Assembly: GCF_010669285.1 (NCBI RefSeq)
Contig: NZ_CP048711.1
Coordinates: forward strand, 3,534,001-3,598,000
Length of the DNA: 64,000 nucleotides
Direction: 5' to 3'
From: Kineobactrum salinum
GTDB taxonomy: Bacteria; Pseudomonadota; Gammaproteobacteria; Pseudomonadales; Halieaceae
The number at the start of each line of letters is the position of its first letter. The stretch's first letter is position 1. This document shows positions 1 through 7,867 of this stretch, in pieces. The position numbers were made by a program, and so were the translations under genes. Under the pieces are notes generated by a model, which was given only the letters and a program-made list of their open reading frames with translations, searched no databases and was not told the origin of the DNA.

Positions 1-653
1 AGGAGCAGTGGGATGTGCCCGGCCTGGAGCGGCAGTTGGAGGCGGAATTCGCAGTCTCCCTGCCATTGCAGTCCTGGCTGGAGGCGGACGACAAGCTGCA
101 CGAGGAAGTGCTGCGCGAGAGGATCATTGCCGAAGTGCAGGCCGCCTACGATGCCAAGGCCGAGGCGGTAGGGCCTGCCATGCGCAAGATCGAGAAACAG
201 ATCATGCTGCAGGTGCTGGACAACCTGTGGAAGGACCACCTGGCGACGATGGATCACCTGCGCCAGGGTATTCACCTGCGGGCCTATGCCCAGAAGAATC
301 CCAAGCAGGAGTACAAGCGCGAGTCCTTCGAGCTGTTCGAGCAGCTGCTGCGTAACCTGAAGTACGAAGTGGTGAAATTTCTCAGCCATGTGCAGATCCA
401 GCGCCAGGACGAGGCCGCCCAGATCGATGCGCGCCGGCGCGAGGCGGCCGAGCGCGAGAAGCTCGCCTTCCAGCACGCCGCGGCCACCGCCATGGCGGAG
501 GAGGCGATTGCCGGCGACGGCGAGCCCCAGCGGGCAGAGCGCCCGGAGCCGCCGCAGACCTTTACCCGGGAGCAGCCCAAGGTGGGGCGCAATGAGCCCT
601 GTCCCTGTGGCAGCGGCAAAAAATACAAACAGTGCCACGGCCAGCTGGCCTGA
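1..653 (+). CDS. secA: Protein translocase ATPase SecA, C-terminal part (5' truncated by window)
   Basis: Only the last ~216 codons are inside the window; the reading frame is open from base 3. SecA is the cytoplasmic motor that drives preproteins through SecYEG. The visible part begins EQWDVPGLE and covers the helical wing/scaffold region, with the characteristic stretch [20 protein letters not shown]. It ends with the zinc-binding tail [14 protein letters not shown], which in the family binds SecB and phospholipid. The charged, Ala/Glu-rich linker before the tail is normal for SecA. argJ follows 20 bp downstream on the same strand. Identification is secure from the tail motif alone. Confidence 0.97.
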   Translation, partial: EQWDVPGLERQLEAEFAVSLPLQSWLEADDKLHEEVLRERIIAEVQAAYDAKAEAVGPAMRKIEKQIMLQVLDNLWKDHLATMDHLRQGIHLRAYAQKNPKQEYKRESFELFEQLLRNLKYEVVKFLSHVQIQRQDEAAQIDARRREAAEREKLAFQHAAATAMAEEAIAGDGEPQRAERPEPPQTFTREQPKVGRNEPCPCGSGKKYKQCHGQLA

Positions 654-673
654 ACCGGAGCGCGGGAGAGACA

Positions 674-1899
674 ATGGCAGTGGGAGAAGCGCAGCCGGTA
701 ACCGTGTTGCCGGTGCCAGGAGTGCGGCTGGCGACGGTGTCGGCGGGCATCAAAAAGCCGGGCCGGAAGGATCTGGTGGTGATGGAACTGGCGCCCGGCA
801 GCAGCTGCGCGGCGGTATTTACCCGCAATGCCTTCTGCGCGGCGCCGGTGACGGTGGCGCGCGAACACTGGCGCGCCAGCGGCTTCAAGCCGACCTGGTT
901 GCTGGTCAATACCGGCAACGCCAATGCCGGCACCGGGGAGCGGGGGCTGGCGGATGCCCGCCGCTGCGCCGAAGCGCTGGCGGAGTTGACCGGTGTGCCG
1001 GCGCAGGCCGTGCTGCCGTTTTCCACCGGCGTGATTGGCGAGCCGCTGCCGGTGCAGAAGATTGTCGAGGCCCTGCCCAATGCCATTACCGATCTGCAGG
1101 CGGATGGCTGGCTGCAGGCCGCCGCCGGCATCATGACCACCGACACCCGCCCAAGGCCCACTCGGAGCGCTTTTCCGTTCAGGGGCGCGATTACCGGCTC
1201 ACCGGCATCGCCAAGGGGGCAGGCATGATTCGCCCCAACATGGCCACCATGCTCGCCTACCTGGCCACCGACGCAGCGGTGAGCCCGGCCCTGCTGCAAA
1301 GTCTTTTGACAGAGGCGGTGGAGATGTCCTTCAACCGCATCACCGTCGATGGCGATACCTCCACCAATGATGCCTGCATACTGGCAGCCACCGGCGCGGC
1401 GGGCAACCCGCTGCTGGAGAACGCCGAGGGCGACCTGTATCGGGCGCTGCGGGAGGCGCTGCAGACCCTGTGCGTCACGCTGGCCCAGGCGCTGGTGCGC
1501 GACGGCGAGGGCGCGAGCAAGTTCGTGACCGTGCAGGTCAACGGTGGCCGGGATCAGCAGGAGTGCCTGGACGTGGCCTATACCATCGCCCATTCGCCGC
1601 TGGTGAAAACCGCACTGTTTGCATCCGATCCGAACTGGGGACGCCTGCTGGCGGCTATCGGCCGCGCCGGCCTGGCCGAGCTGCAGGTCGACCGGGTCGG
1701 GGTCTACCTGAACGATGTACTGATCGCCGAGAATGGCTGCCGTGCGGCCGGCTACACTGAAGCGCAGGGCGTGGCGGCGATGGCGCCGGAAGAAATCGTG
1801 ATCCGTATCGAACTGCAGCGCGGCGAGGCCAGTGAGACAGTGTGGACCACGGATTTTTCCTACGACTACGTGCGTATCAACGCCGAGTACCGCAGCTGA
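674..1899 (+). CDS. argJ: Bifunctional glutamate N-acetyltransferase/ornithine acetyltransferase ArgJ (frameshifted in this sequence)
   Basis: ArgJ recycles acetyl between N-acetylornithine and glutamate in arginine synthesis. The first part (about 674-1150) reads to IMTTDTR and then leaves frame; the second continues at KAHSERF and runs to the stop. Inserting one C into the CCC at 1150-1152 restores the family motif TTDTRPKA and gives 408 codons, the usual length. The autoprocessing site is intact (KGAGMIRPNMATML; cleavage before Thr in family members). The ATG at 674 has GGAG 7 bp upstream. mutT starts on the next base after the stop. The frameshift is probably a sequencing error rather than a true pseudogene. 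Confidence 0.93.
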
Positions 1900-2298
1900 A
1901 TGGCCGCGCTGCACGTGGCGGTAGCGGTGGTGGTGGATGCGCGCCAGCAGGTCCTGATCAGCCGGCGAGCGACCGCTGCCCACCAGGGCGGACTGTGGGA
2001 ATTTCCCGGTGGCAAGGTCGAGCCCGGAGAGTCAGTCAACGAAGCGCTGGCGCGGGAGCTGCGCGAGGAACTGGGCATCGAACCGGGCGCCAGCCGGCCA
2101 CTGCTGCTGGTGCCCTTCGACTACGGTGACAAGGCGGTGCTGCTGGATGTGCATCTGGTGACGCAGTTTCGCGGCGAGGCCCGCGGGCTGGAAGGGCAGC
2201 CGCTGGCCTGGGTGAGTCCGGCACAGCTGTCGCAATACCGCTTTCCCGCTGCCAATCTGGCCATTGTGGACGCCGTGCAGCAGGCGCTGGGGGACTGA
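1900..2298 (+). CDS. mutT: 8-oxo-dGTP diphosphatase MutT (Nudix hydrolase)
   Basis: A 132-residue Nudix protein that would hydrolyse oxidised dGTP and prevent A:T to C:G transversions. The Nudix box is complete: GGKVEPGE, then REL and REELG with the expected spacing (about residues 37-60). The N-terminus (HVAVAVVVDARQQVLISRR) matches MutT. It starts on the base after the argJ stop, so it is probably translated from the same mRNA. The secA-argJ-mutT order is common in gammaproteobacteria. It ends 7 bp from the convergent coaE stop. A broader Nudix specificity cannot be excluded, but the context supports MutT. Confidence 0.92.
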   Translation: MAALHVAVAVVVDARQQVLISRRATAAHQGGLWEFPGGKVEPGESVNEALARELREELGIEPGASRPLLLVPFDYGDKAVLLDVHLVTQFRGEARGLEGQPLAWVSPAQLSQYRFPAANLAIVDAVQQALGD

Positions 2299-2305
2299 GC
2301 TCGCG

Positions 2306-2920
2306 CTATCGGGCCGCCGCCGCAGTTTCGGCCCGCAGCAGGAATTCCTTGTGCAGCTCGTCCACCACCTCATCCAGTGCTGCCAGGCTGCCACTGTTGT
2401 CAATTACGATATCGGCCAGCGCCCGCCGTTCCTCGCGCGGAATCTGGGCCGCGATGATGCGGCGCACCTGGGCCTCGTCATTGTCATCGCGCGCCATCGT
2501 GCGCTGCAGTTGTACCGCCTCGGGTACATCCACCACCACGACCAGGCTGACCAGCGTTTTCTGGCTGGATTCCAGCAACAGCGGTGAACTGAGCAAGGTA
2601 TAGGGCGAGGCCGAGCGCTGCAGCTGGGCGCGGATTTCGTCCGCAATCAGCGGGTGGGTCAGCTGTTCCAGCCAGTGGCGCTCGCGCTCATCGGCGAACA
2701 CGATGCGGCGCAGCGCGGCCCGGTCAAGGTTGCCGTCCGCCAGCAGGATATCGGCGCCGTAGCGGTCGCGGATTGCCGCCAGCGCCGGCCGCCCCTGCTC
2801 CACCACCACCCGGGCTGCGAGATCCGCGTCCACCACGGTGATGCCCCTGGCGGCGAAGCGGTGGGTGACCGCGCTCTTGCCGCTGCCTATGCCGCCGGTG
2901 ATGCCGATGACCAGGCTCAC
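2306..2920 (-). CDS. coaE: Dephospho-CoA kinase CoaE
   Basis: CoaE phosphorylates dephospho-CoA, the last step of coenzyme A synthesis. The 204-residue protein opens with the P-loop GITGGIGSGKS and contains DADLAARVVVE and the lid-region motif VVVVDVPEAVQLQR, all typical. The frame stays open upstream, but homology begins at the GTG at 2920, whose GTGA overlaps the pilD stop. Translational coupling to pilD is therefore likely. The pilB-pilC-pilD-coaE order matches Pseudomonas. Confidence 0.93.
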   Translation of the reverse strand: MSLVIGITGGIGSGKSAVTHRFAARGITVVDADLAARVVVEQGRPALAAIRDRYGADILLADGNLDRAALRRIVFADERERHWLEQLTHPLIADEIRAQLQRSASPYTLLSSPLLLESSQKTLVSLVVVVDVPEAVQLQRTMARDDNDEAQVRRIIAAQIPREERRALADIVIDNSGSLAALDEVVDELHKEFLLRAETAAAAR

Positions 2921-3786
2921 AGGCCCGCTCCGGTGGCGCCAAGCCAGGCGGCCAGTAACTGCTCGCCCCAGATCAGGCTGACCCAGCCGGCCAGCGCCAG
3001 ATAGGGACCGAAGGGAATCGGAATCTCCCGGCCCCGGCGTTTGATGACCATCAGCGCGATGCCGACCACTGCCCCGACCAGTGAGGACAACAGGATAACC
3101 AGCGGCAGCGCCTGCCAGCCCAGCCAGGCGCCCAGCGCCGCCAGCAGTTTGAAATCGCCGTAGCCCATGCCCTCCTTGCCGGTGACCACCTTGAACAGCC
3201 AGTATACCGTCCACAGGACCAGGTAGCCGGCGACCGCGCCCAGTACCGCGTCCGCCAGCGGCACGAAGTGGCCGCCCAGGTTGAACAGCAGGCCCAGCCA
3301 CAGTAGCGGCAAGGTGATGTTGTCCGGCAGCAGCTGGGTGTCAATGTCGATCACGCTCAGTGCCAGCAGGGCCCAGCTGAACAGGATCGCGCCCAGCAGT
3401 TGCACACTGGCGCCGTAGTACAGGCCCAGCCCCAGCGTCAGCAGCCCGGTCAGCAGCTCGATCACCGGATAGCGCGGCGAAATCCGGGCCCCGCAACTGG
3501 CGCACTTGCCGCCCAGCACGAGATAGCTCAGTACCGGGATATTCTGCCAGGGACGCACCGGCGCCTGGCAGTGGGGGCAGTGGGAATTGGGCGTGGCCAG
3601 ATTGAGGGGGGCCGGGCCGGCCTGGGTCTGCTCCAGCAGCTGGCTGCAGTCGCGCCGCCATTGCGCCTGCATCATCAACGGCAGCCGGTAGATCACTACA
3701 TTGAGGAAGCTGCCGACCACCAGGCCCAGCAACAACAGGCAGCTGGCCAGCCACCAACCGTGTTGGGCAAATGTCTCCACTAACAT
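2917..3786 (-). CDS. pilD: Type IV prepilin peptidase/N-methyltransferase PilD
   Basis: PilD is an inner-membrane aspartic protease that removes the leader of prepilins and methylates the new N-terminal Phe; it often also serves type II secretion. The 289-residue form starting at ATG 3786 begins MLVETFAQHGWW. It carries the N-terminal zinc motif (CPHC, then CASC), the GSFLNVVIYRLP signature, and both catalytic Asp motifs (VIDIDTQLLPD and GYGDFKLLAALGAW) among about eight hydrophobic segments. An 18-codon upstream extension is open but lacks family-like sequence. It overlaps coaE by 4 bp and lies 10 bp after pilC. Confidence 0.95.
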   Translation of the reverse strand: MLVETFAQHGWWLASCLLLLGLVVGSFLNVVIYRLPLMMQAQWRRDCSQLLEQTQAGPAPLNLATPNSHCPHCQAPVRPWQNIPVLSYLVLGGKCASCGARISPRYPVIELLTGLLTLGLGLYYGASVQLLGAILFSWALLALSVIDIDTQLLPDNITLPLLWLGLLFNLGGHFVPLADAVLGAVAGYLVLWTVYWLFKVVTGKEGMGYGDFKLLAALGAWLGWQALPLVILLSSLVGAVVGIALMVIKRRGREIPIPFGPYLALAGWVSLIWGEQLLAAWLGATGAGL

Positions 3787-3796
3787 GACAGTGCCG

Positions 3797-5014
3797 TCAC
3801 ACCACTGAGCCAAGCATGAAGATGGGCAGGTACATCGCAATCATCAGGCCGCCCACCAGTACGCCCAGAATGGACATGATCACCGGTTCCATCAGTGAAC
3901 TGAGGCTGTCCACCGCGTTGTCCACCGCCTCTTCGTAGTGGTTGGCCACCTTGTCCAGCATTTCATCCAGGGCGCCGGATTCCTCCCCGATCGAGACCAT
4001 CTGCAGCAGCATGTTGGGGAACATGCTGGTGGACTTGATCGACTGGTACAGAGTGGAGCCGGTGGTGACATCATCGCGGATCTGCAGGATGGCCGTGCGG
4101 TAGACCGAGTTCCCGGCGGCGCCCGCGGTGGAGTTGAGCGCGTCCACCAGCGGCACCCCGGCGGCAAAGGTGGTGGCCAGGGTGCGGGAAAAACGGGCGA
4201 TGATCGCATCGTGGACAATGCCGCCGACCACCGGCAGCCGCAGTGCCAGGCGGTCCAGGAATACGGCGAAGGCCTCGGAGCGGATCTTGGCCTCCTTGAA
4301 GGCATAGCCCGTCGCAACCAGGCCCAGAGCCATGATGAACCACCAGCTCTGCACGAACTCGGAGATGCCCAGCACCAGCAATGTGAACGCGGGCAGGTCG
4401 GAGCCGAAGCTGCGGAAGGTTTCGGCAAACTGCGGCACCACCTTGACCAGCAGGATGCCGGTGACCACCAGCGCCACGATCACCACGGCCGTGGGGTAGG
4501 TCATCGCCTTCTTGATCTTGGCCTTGAGCTGTTCGGTTTTCTCCTTGTAGGTGGCCACCCGGCTCAGCATGACCTCCAGCGTACCGGAGCCCTCACCGGA
4601 CGCCACCAGACTGCAGAACAGCTCGTCGAAGTAGCGCGGGTACTTGGCCAGCGACGGCGCCAGGCCGCTGCCCGAAGCGACGTCATTCTTGATGCTGATC
4701 ACCAGGTCGCGCATCTTGGGCTTGTCCAGCCCTTCGGCCACGATATCGAAGCTCTGCACCAGCGGCACCCCGGCCTTCATCATCGTTGCCAGCTGGCGCG
4801 TAAAGATGGCGACATCCGCGGGCTTGATCGGCTTGCCGCCGCCGAACAGGGGCTTGGCCTTCTTGCGCACCGCCTTGGGCACGATGCCCTGGGTGCGCAA
4901 CTGGGCCCTGGCCATGGCCGAACTCTGGGCACTGATCTCGCCCTTGGAGACACGCCCGTTGCGGTCGGTCCCGCTCCAGGTGAAGGTATTTTGCTTGCTT
5001 GCACTGGTTGCCAT
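3797..5014 (-). CDS. pilC: Type IV pilus inner-membrane platform protein PilC
   Basis: A 405-residue GspF/PilC-family polytopic protein that couples the pilus motor to pilin insertion and extraction. Two GspF domains are visible: the first around FTRQLATMMKAGVPLVQSFD, the second around FSRTLATTFAAGVPLVDALN, each followed by long hydrophobic helices. The C-terminal IMEPVIMSILGVLVGG-like segment (PVIMSILGVLVGGLMIAMYLP) is typical. It sits between pilB and pilD in one leftward operon. Length and ends match the family; no anomaly seen. Confidence 0.96.
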   Translation of the reverse strand: MATSASKQNTFTWSGTDRNGRVSKGEISAQSSAMARAQLRTQGIVPKAVRKKAKPLFGGGKPIKPADVAIFTRQLATMMKAGVPLVQSFDIVAEGLDKPKMRDLVISIKNDVASGSGLAPSLAKYPRYFDELFCSLVASGEGSGTLEVMLSRVATYKEKTEQLKAKIKKAMTYPTAVVIVALVVTGILLVKVVPQFAETFRSFGSDLPAFTLLVLGISEFVQSWWFIMALGLVATGYAFKEAKIRSEAFAVFLDRLALRLPVVGGIVHDAIIARFSRTLATTFAAGVPLVDALNSTAGAAGNSVYRTAILQIRDDVTTGSTLYQSIKSTSMFPNMLLQMVSIGEESGALDEMLDKVANHYEEAVDNAVDSLSSLMEPVIMSILGVLVGGLMIAMYLPIFMLGSVV

Positions 5015-5067
5015 ACTCGTTTTCCGTATCGCGCTGCCGCGTCAGGTGGAGCCCTGGGCCCCGTCCG

Positions 5068-6786
5068 TCAATCGGTGGTTACCCGGTTGACCTCTTCCAG
5101 GCTGGTCACGCCGCTGGCCACCTTGATCAGCGCCGATGTGCGCAGGTCATTGAAGCCCTCGGCCCGTGCCTGTTTGTGAATCTCCATGGCGTTGCCCTGT
5201 GCCAGGATCAGCTGGGCGATACTGGGAGTGATTCGCACCACCTCGTAGATGCCCACCCGGCCCTTGTAGCCATCGGTACAGTTGGCGCAGCCCACGGCCC
5301 GCTTGATCGTCGCCTGCGCCAGCAGTTCCTCGGTGAAGCCTTCCTTCAGCAGCACGCTGTGGGGAATGTCGTCGGCCGGTTCACTGCAGTCCTTGCACAG
5401 GCGCCGGGCCAGCCGTTGGGCGATGATCAGGTTCACCGACGTGGCCAGGTTGAAGGAGGGTACGCCAATGTTCAGCAAGCGGGTAACGGTTTCCGCTGCG
5501 CTGTTGGTGTGCAGTGTCGACAGCACCAGGTGGCCGGTCTGGGCCGCCTTGATCGCGATCTCGGCGGTTTCCAGGTCGCGGATCTCCCCCACCATGATCA
5601 CGTCCGGGTCCTGGCGCAGAAAGGAGCGCAACGCCTCCGCGAAGTTCAGCCCCACCTTGGGATTGACGTGAACCTGGTTGACCCCTTCCATATTGATCTC
5701 CACCGGATCTTCCGCGGTGGAGATATTGCGCTCGGGCTGGTTCAGCAGATTGATGCCGGTGTACAGCGACACGGTCTTGCCCGAACCGGTGGGCCCGGTG
5801 ACCAGGATCATGCCCTGGGGCTTGCTCAGGGCGTCGAGATACATTTCCTTCTGCTCTTCCTCATAGCCCAGCGCGTCGATGCCCATCTGGGCGCTGGACG
5901 GGTCGAGGATACGCAGCACCACCTTCTCCCCGAACAGGGTCGGCAGCGTGTTGACCCGGAAATCGATCGCGCGGTTGCGCGACAGCTTCATCTGGATGCG
6001 CCCGTCCTGGGGCATGCGCCGCTCGGAGATGTCCATCTGCGACATGATCTTCAGGCGCGCCGCCATCCGCGCAGAGAGGTTCTTGGGCGGCTTCACCACC
6101 TCCCGCAGGATGCCGTCGGTGCGAAACCGCACCCGGTAGTTTTTCTCGTAGGGCTCGAAGTGGATGTCCGAGGCGCCCTGCTTGATCGCATCGATCAGCA
6201 CCTTGTTGATGAAGCGGACAATCGGCGTCTCGTCGACGGCATCCGAGTTTTCCTCGGCGTCGCGCTCCTCGCCGCTGCCAATATCGATGTTCTCGAAATC
6301 CTCGTTGCCCAGGTCGCCCAGCCCCTCGGCGAGGCTCTCGTGGGTTTCCACCCACTCGGTGATGACCTTGCTCAGCGCCCGTTCCTCCACCAGTATCGCA
6401 TCGGTGTTGATGCCGGTGTGGAACTTGATCTCGTCCAGCGCGGCGAGGTTGGTGGGGTCGGATACAGCAATGAACAAGCGGTTGCCGCGGCGGAACAGCG
6501 GCAGGGCGTGATGCTTGCTGACCAGGTTGACGTCCACCAGCCCGATCGGCAGGGAGGCGCGGCTGAAGGCGTTGATATCGAACAACGGCACGCCGAACTC
6601 CAGCGAAGCCACCTCGGCGATGCGCTGGCTGTCCAGGTTGAGCTTGTCCACCAGGTACTTGACCAGCGGCACCCGCTCATAGGCGGCCTCACGCTGAGCC
6701 TCCTTGGCGTGCTCAGCGTTGAGCAATCCTTCGACCACCAGGCGACCTGCAAGGCCACTCAGCTGCCCAATCGCCCTTTCATTCAT
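5068..6786 (-). CDS. pilB: Type IV pilus extension ATPase PilB
   Basis: PilB is the hexameric cytoplasmic ATPase that powers pilus extension. The 572-residue protein has an N-terminal MshEN/GspE-N type domain, then the core with Walker A GPTGSGKT (about residue 331), the Asp box, Walker B (DPDVIMVGEIRD) and the His box (TGHLVLSTLHTN). A tetracysteine zinc motif follows (CKDC and CANC). It is first in the leftward pilB-pilC-pilD-coaE operon and is divergent from pilA across a 481-bp intergenic region. Confidence 0.97.
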   Translation of the reverse strand: MNERAIGQLSGLAGRLVVEGLLNAEHAKEAQREAAYERVPLVKYLVDKLNLDSQRIAEVASLEFGVPLFDINAFSRASLPIGLVDVNLVSKHHALPLFRRGNRLFIAVSDPTNLAALDEIKFHTGINTDAILVEERALSKVITEWVETHESLAEGLGDLGNEDFENIDIGSGEERDAEENSDAVDETPIVRFINKVLIDAIKQGASDIHFEPYEKNYRVRFRTDGILREVVKPPKNLSARMAARLKIMSQMDISERRMPQDGRIQMKLSRNRAIDFRVNTLPTLFGEKVVLRILDPSSAQMGIDALGYEEEQKEMYLDALSKPQGMILVTGPTGSGKTVSLYTGINLLNQPERNISTAEDPVEINMEGVNQVHVNPKVGLNFAEALRSFLRQDPDVIMVGEIRDLETAEIAIKAAQTGHLVLSTLHTNSAAETVTRLLNIGVPSFNLATSVNLIIAQRLARRLCKDCSEPADDIPHSVLLKEGFTEELLAQATIKRAVGCANCTDGYKGRVGIYEVVRITPSIAQLILAQGNAMEIHKQARAEGFNDLRTSALIKVASGVTSLEEVNRVTTD

Positions 6787-6848
6787 CCTGCATTTACCCC
6801 TTCGCGGGCCGTGATTGTCAAAGCTGCCTGCCAGCGCGCTGCCAGTAT

Positions 6849-6868
6849 AGCGGGACTGCAGTCCCGCT
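6849..6868. repeat. 20-bp perfect palindrome, REP-like
   Basis: AGCGGGACTGCAGTCCCGCT is its own reverse complement and is followed by CCTAC, resembling the GTAGGAGCGGG-type ends of gammaproteobacterial REP sequences. It sits 63 bp upstream of pilB. It could be an extragenic palindromic repeat or a cruciform/attenuator structure. Copy number elsewhere in the genome cannot be seen here. Confidence 0.5.
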
Positions 6869-7033
6869 CCTACCCCTGTCCATCCGCTAATATAATGATT
6901 TTATGCAGGTTTTATCGGCCAATTGCCGCCCTCCCGATGAGCTAGAGTGTATGGCGACCGTGGGACGTGCGCAGATGTGCCGCGGCAGTGACGCCGATAT
7001 CAGCCAGGAACAGCTGCATTAGGTCCGCAAGCT

Positions 7034-7095
7034 GACAAAAATTGTCCATATGCGCCGCTCAGTGGCAACCCCGAGGCCGTGCTGGTCCGCTTGTC
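7034..7095 (+). promoter_or_regulatory. Candidate PilR enhancer sites upstream of pilA
   Basis: The interval contains the interrupted palindrome GACAA-AAA-TTGTC (7034-7046) and another TTGTC next to a T-rich tract (7091-7095). They lie about 85-145 bp upstream of the sigma-54 promoter. In Pseudomonas, PilR binds repeated TGTC-type sites at comparable distances upstream of pilA. Assignment rests on motif and position only. Confidence 0.35.
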
Positions 7096-7178
7096 ACTTT
7101 TCTGCGGAATCACAATCTCCCCTTCAAGCTATTGATTCGTCAGTAACTTTGGCATTTTTGCGCTTTGCCTTGGCGCTC

Positions 7179-7194
7179 TGGCACAGATTGTGCT
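7179..7194 (+). promoter_or_regulatory. Sigma-54 (RpoN) promoter of pilA
   Basis: TGGCACAGATTGTGCT matches the -24/-12 consensus TGGCACG-N4-TTGCW in all positions but two, with the invariant GG and GC 12 bp apart. Transcription would start near 7206, giving a leader of about 62 nt before the pilA ATG. pilA is RpoN/PilR dependent in Pseudomonas, which supports the call. Confidence 0.85.
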
Positions 7195-7267
7195 ATTTAT
7201 CCCCTGCAAGTCGCTATCGCAATAGCGGTGCAACAAGATAATCCCCCTGGGGAAAGGAGCAGCAAAC

Positions 7268-7720
7268 ATGAAGATGCAACAGGCACAAAAGGGTTTCACC
7301 CTGATCGAACTGATGATTGTGATCGCGATCGTCGGCATTCTGGCTGCGATCGCGCTGCCGGCTTATCAGGATTATACGGTGCGGGCGAAGATGTCTGAGC
7401 CGATGGCGGCGCTGGCGGAGGCGAAGACGACAATCTCCGAATATTATTCGTCGATGGGCCGACTGCCGACTGCGACTGCATCAGGGATCAATGATTATCC
7501 CAACAAGGAAATCGTGAAATCCATACTCTATACGAGTACGGCTAACGTGGGGCCTCTGCTGACCGCCGTGGTCCAGCCGGGTGTTATTCCCGGCGGCACG
7601 GAAGACCAGTTCGTTCTGTCGGGCACGACCCGAGATGACGGCTCTATAGTCTGGAAATGCAAGCCCGCGGCTACTGATGGTATTCCAGTCAAATTCCTGC
7701 CAGCCAATTGCCGCGGCTAA
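7268..7720 (+). CDS. pilA: Major type IV pilin PilA
   Basis: A 150-residue type IVa prepilin. A short leader ends in QKG before the cleavage site, followed by [27 protein letters not shown], with the conserved Glu at mature position 5. Two cysteines near the C-terminus (about residues 131 and 148) would form the disulfide loop seen in pseudomonad-type pilins. GGAAAGGAG-like sequence upstream of ATG 7268 gives a good ribosome site. PilD, encoded nearby, should process it. It has its own sigma-54 promoter and terminator, so it is probably monocistronic and strongly expressed. Confidence 0.96.
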   Translation: MKMQQAQKGFTLIELMIVIAIVGILAAIALPAYQDYTVRAKMSEPMAALAEAKTTISEYYSSMGRLPTATASGINDYPNKEIVKSILYTSTANVGPLLTAVVQPGVIPGGTEDQFVLSGTTRDDGSIVWKCKPAATDGIPVKFLPANCRG

Positions 7721-7735
7721 TCGAGGTTGCTTCAT

Positions 7736-7762
7736 AAAGCCCGGCATCGCCGGGCTTTTTTT
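7736..7762 (+). terminator. Rho-independent terminator of pilA
   Basis: A 10-bp stem AAAGCCCGGC/GCCGGGCTTT with the 3-nt loop ATC is followed by a T run, 15 bp after the pilA stop. It separates pilA from the following glycosyltransferase-type genes. Confidence 0.92.
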
Positions 7763-7867
7763 GTTGCAGCTAGTAAACCCGTATACACTGACAAATCCCA
7801 GCAACCTGGTAAGCCTGCACCTTTGTCTCGACTGCTAACGCTGTCCGAATCCCGATACCTGAGGTCC

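Larger units (their letters stand above)
6787..7267. other. Divergent pilB/pilA intergenic region
   Basis: No convincing gene lies here. It holds a 20-bp perfect palindrome (6849-6868), an AT-rich stretch (about 6888-6906) that could serve the leftward pilB promoter, TGTC-containing sites (7034-7095) and the pilA sigma-54 promoter (7179-7194). A 23-codon ORF beginning at about 6953 was read but resembles nothing recognised. Confidence 0.6.

Noticed and set aside
562-1983. Long open frame on the minus strand across argJ and mutT
   Set aside because: Composition-driven shadow in high-GC DNA; low-complexity His/Arg/Gln/Ala-rich translation with no motif, while the plus strand encodes ArgJ and MutT.
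3938-6945. Long plus-strand open frames opposite pilC and pilB
   Set aside because: They are antisense shadows of two complete, motif-rich pilus genes; no family-like sequence or ribosome site.
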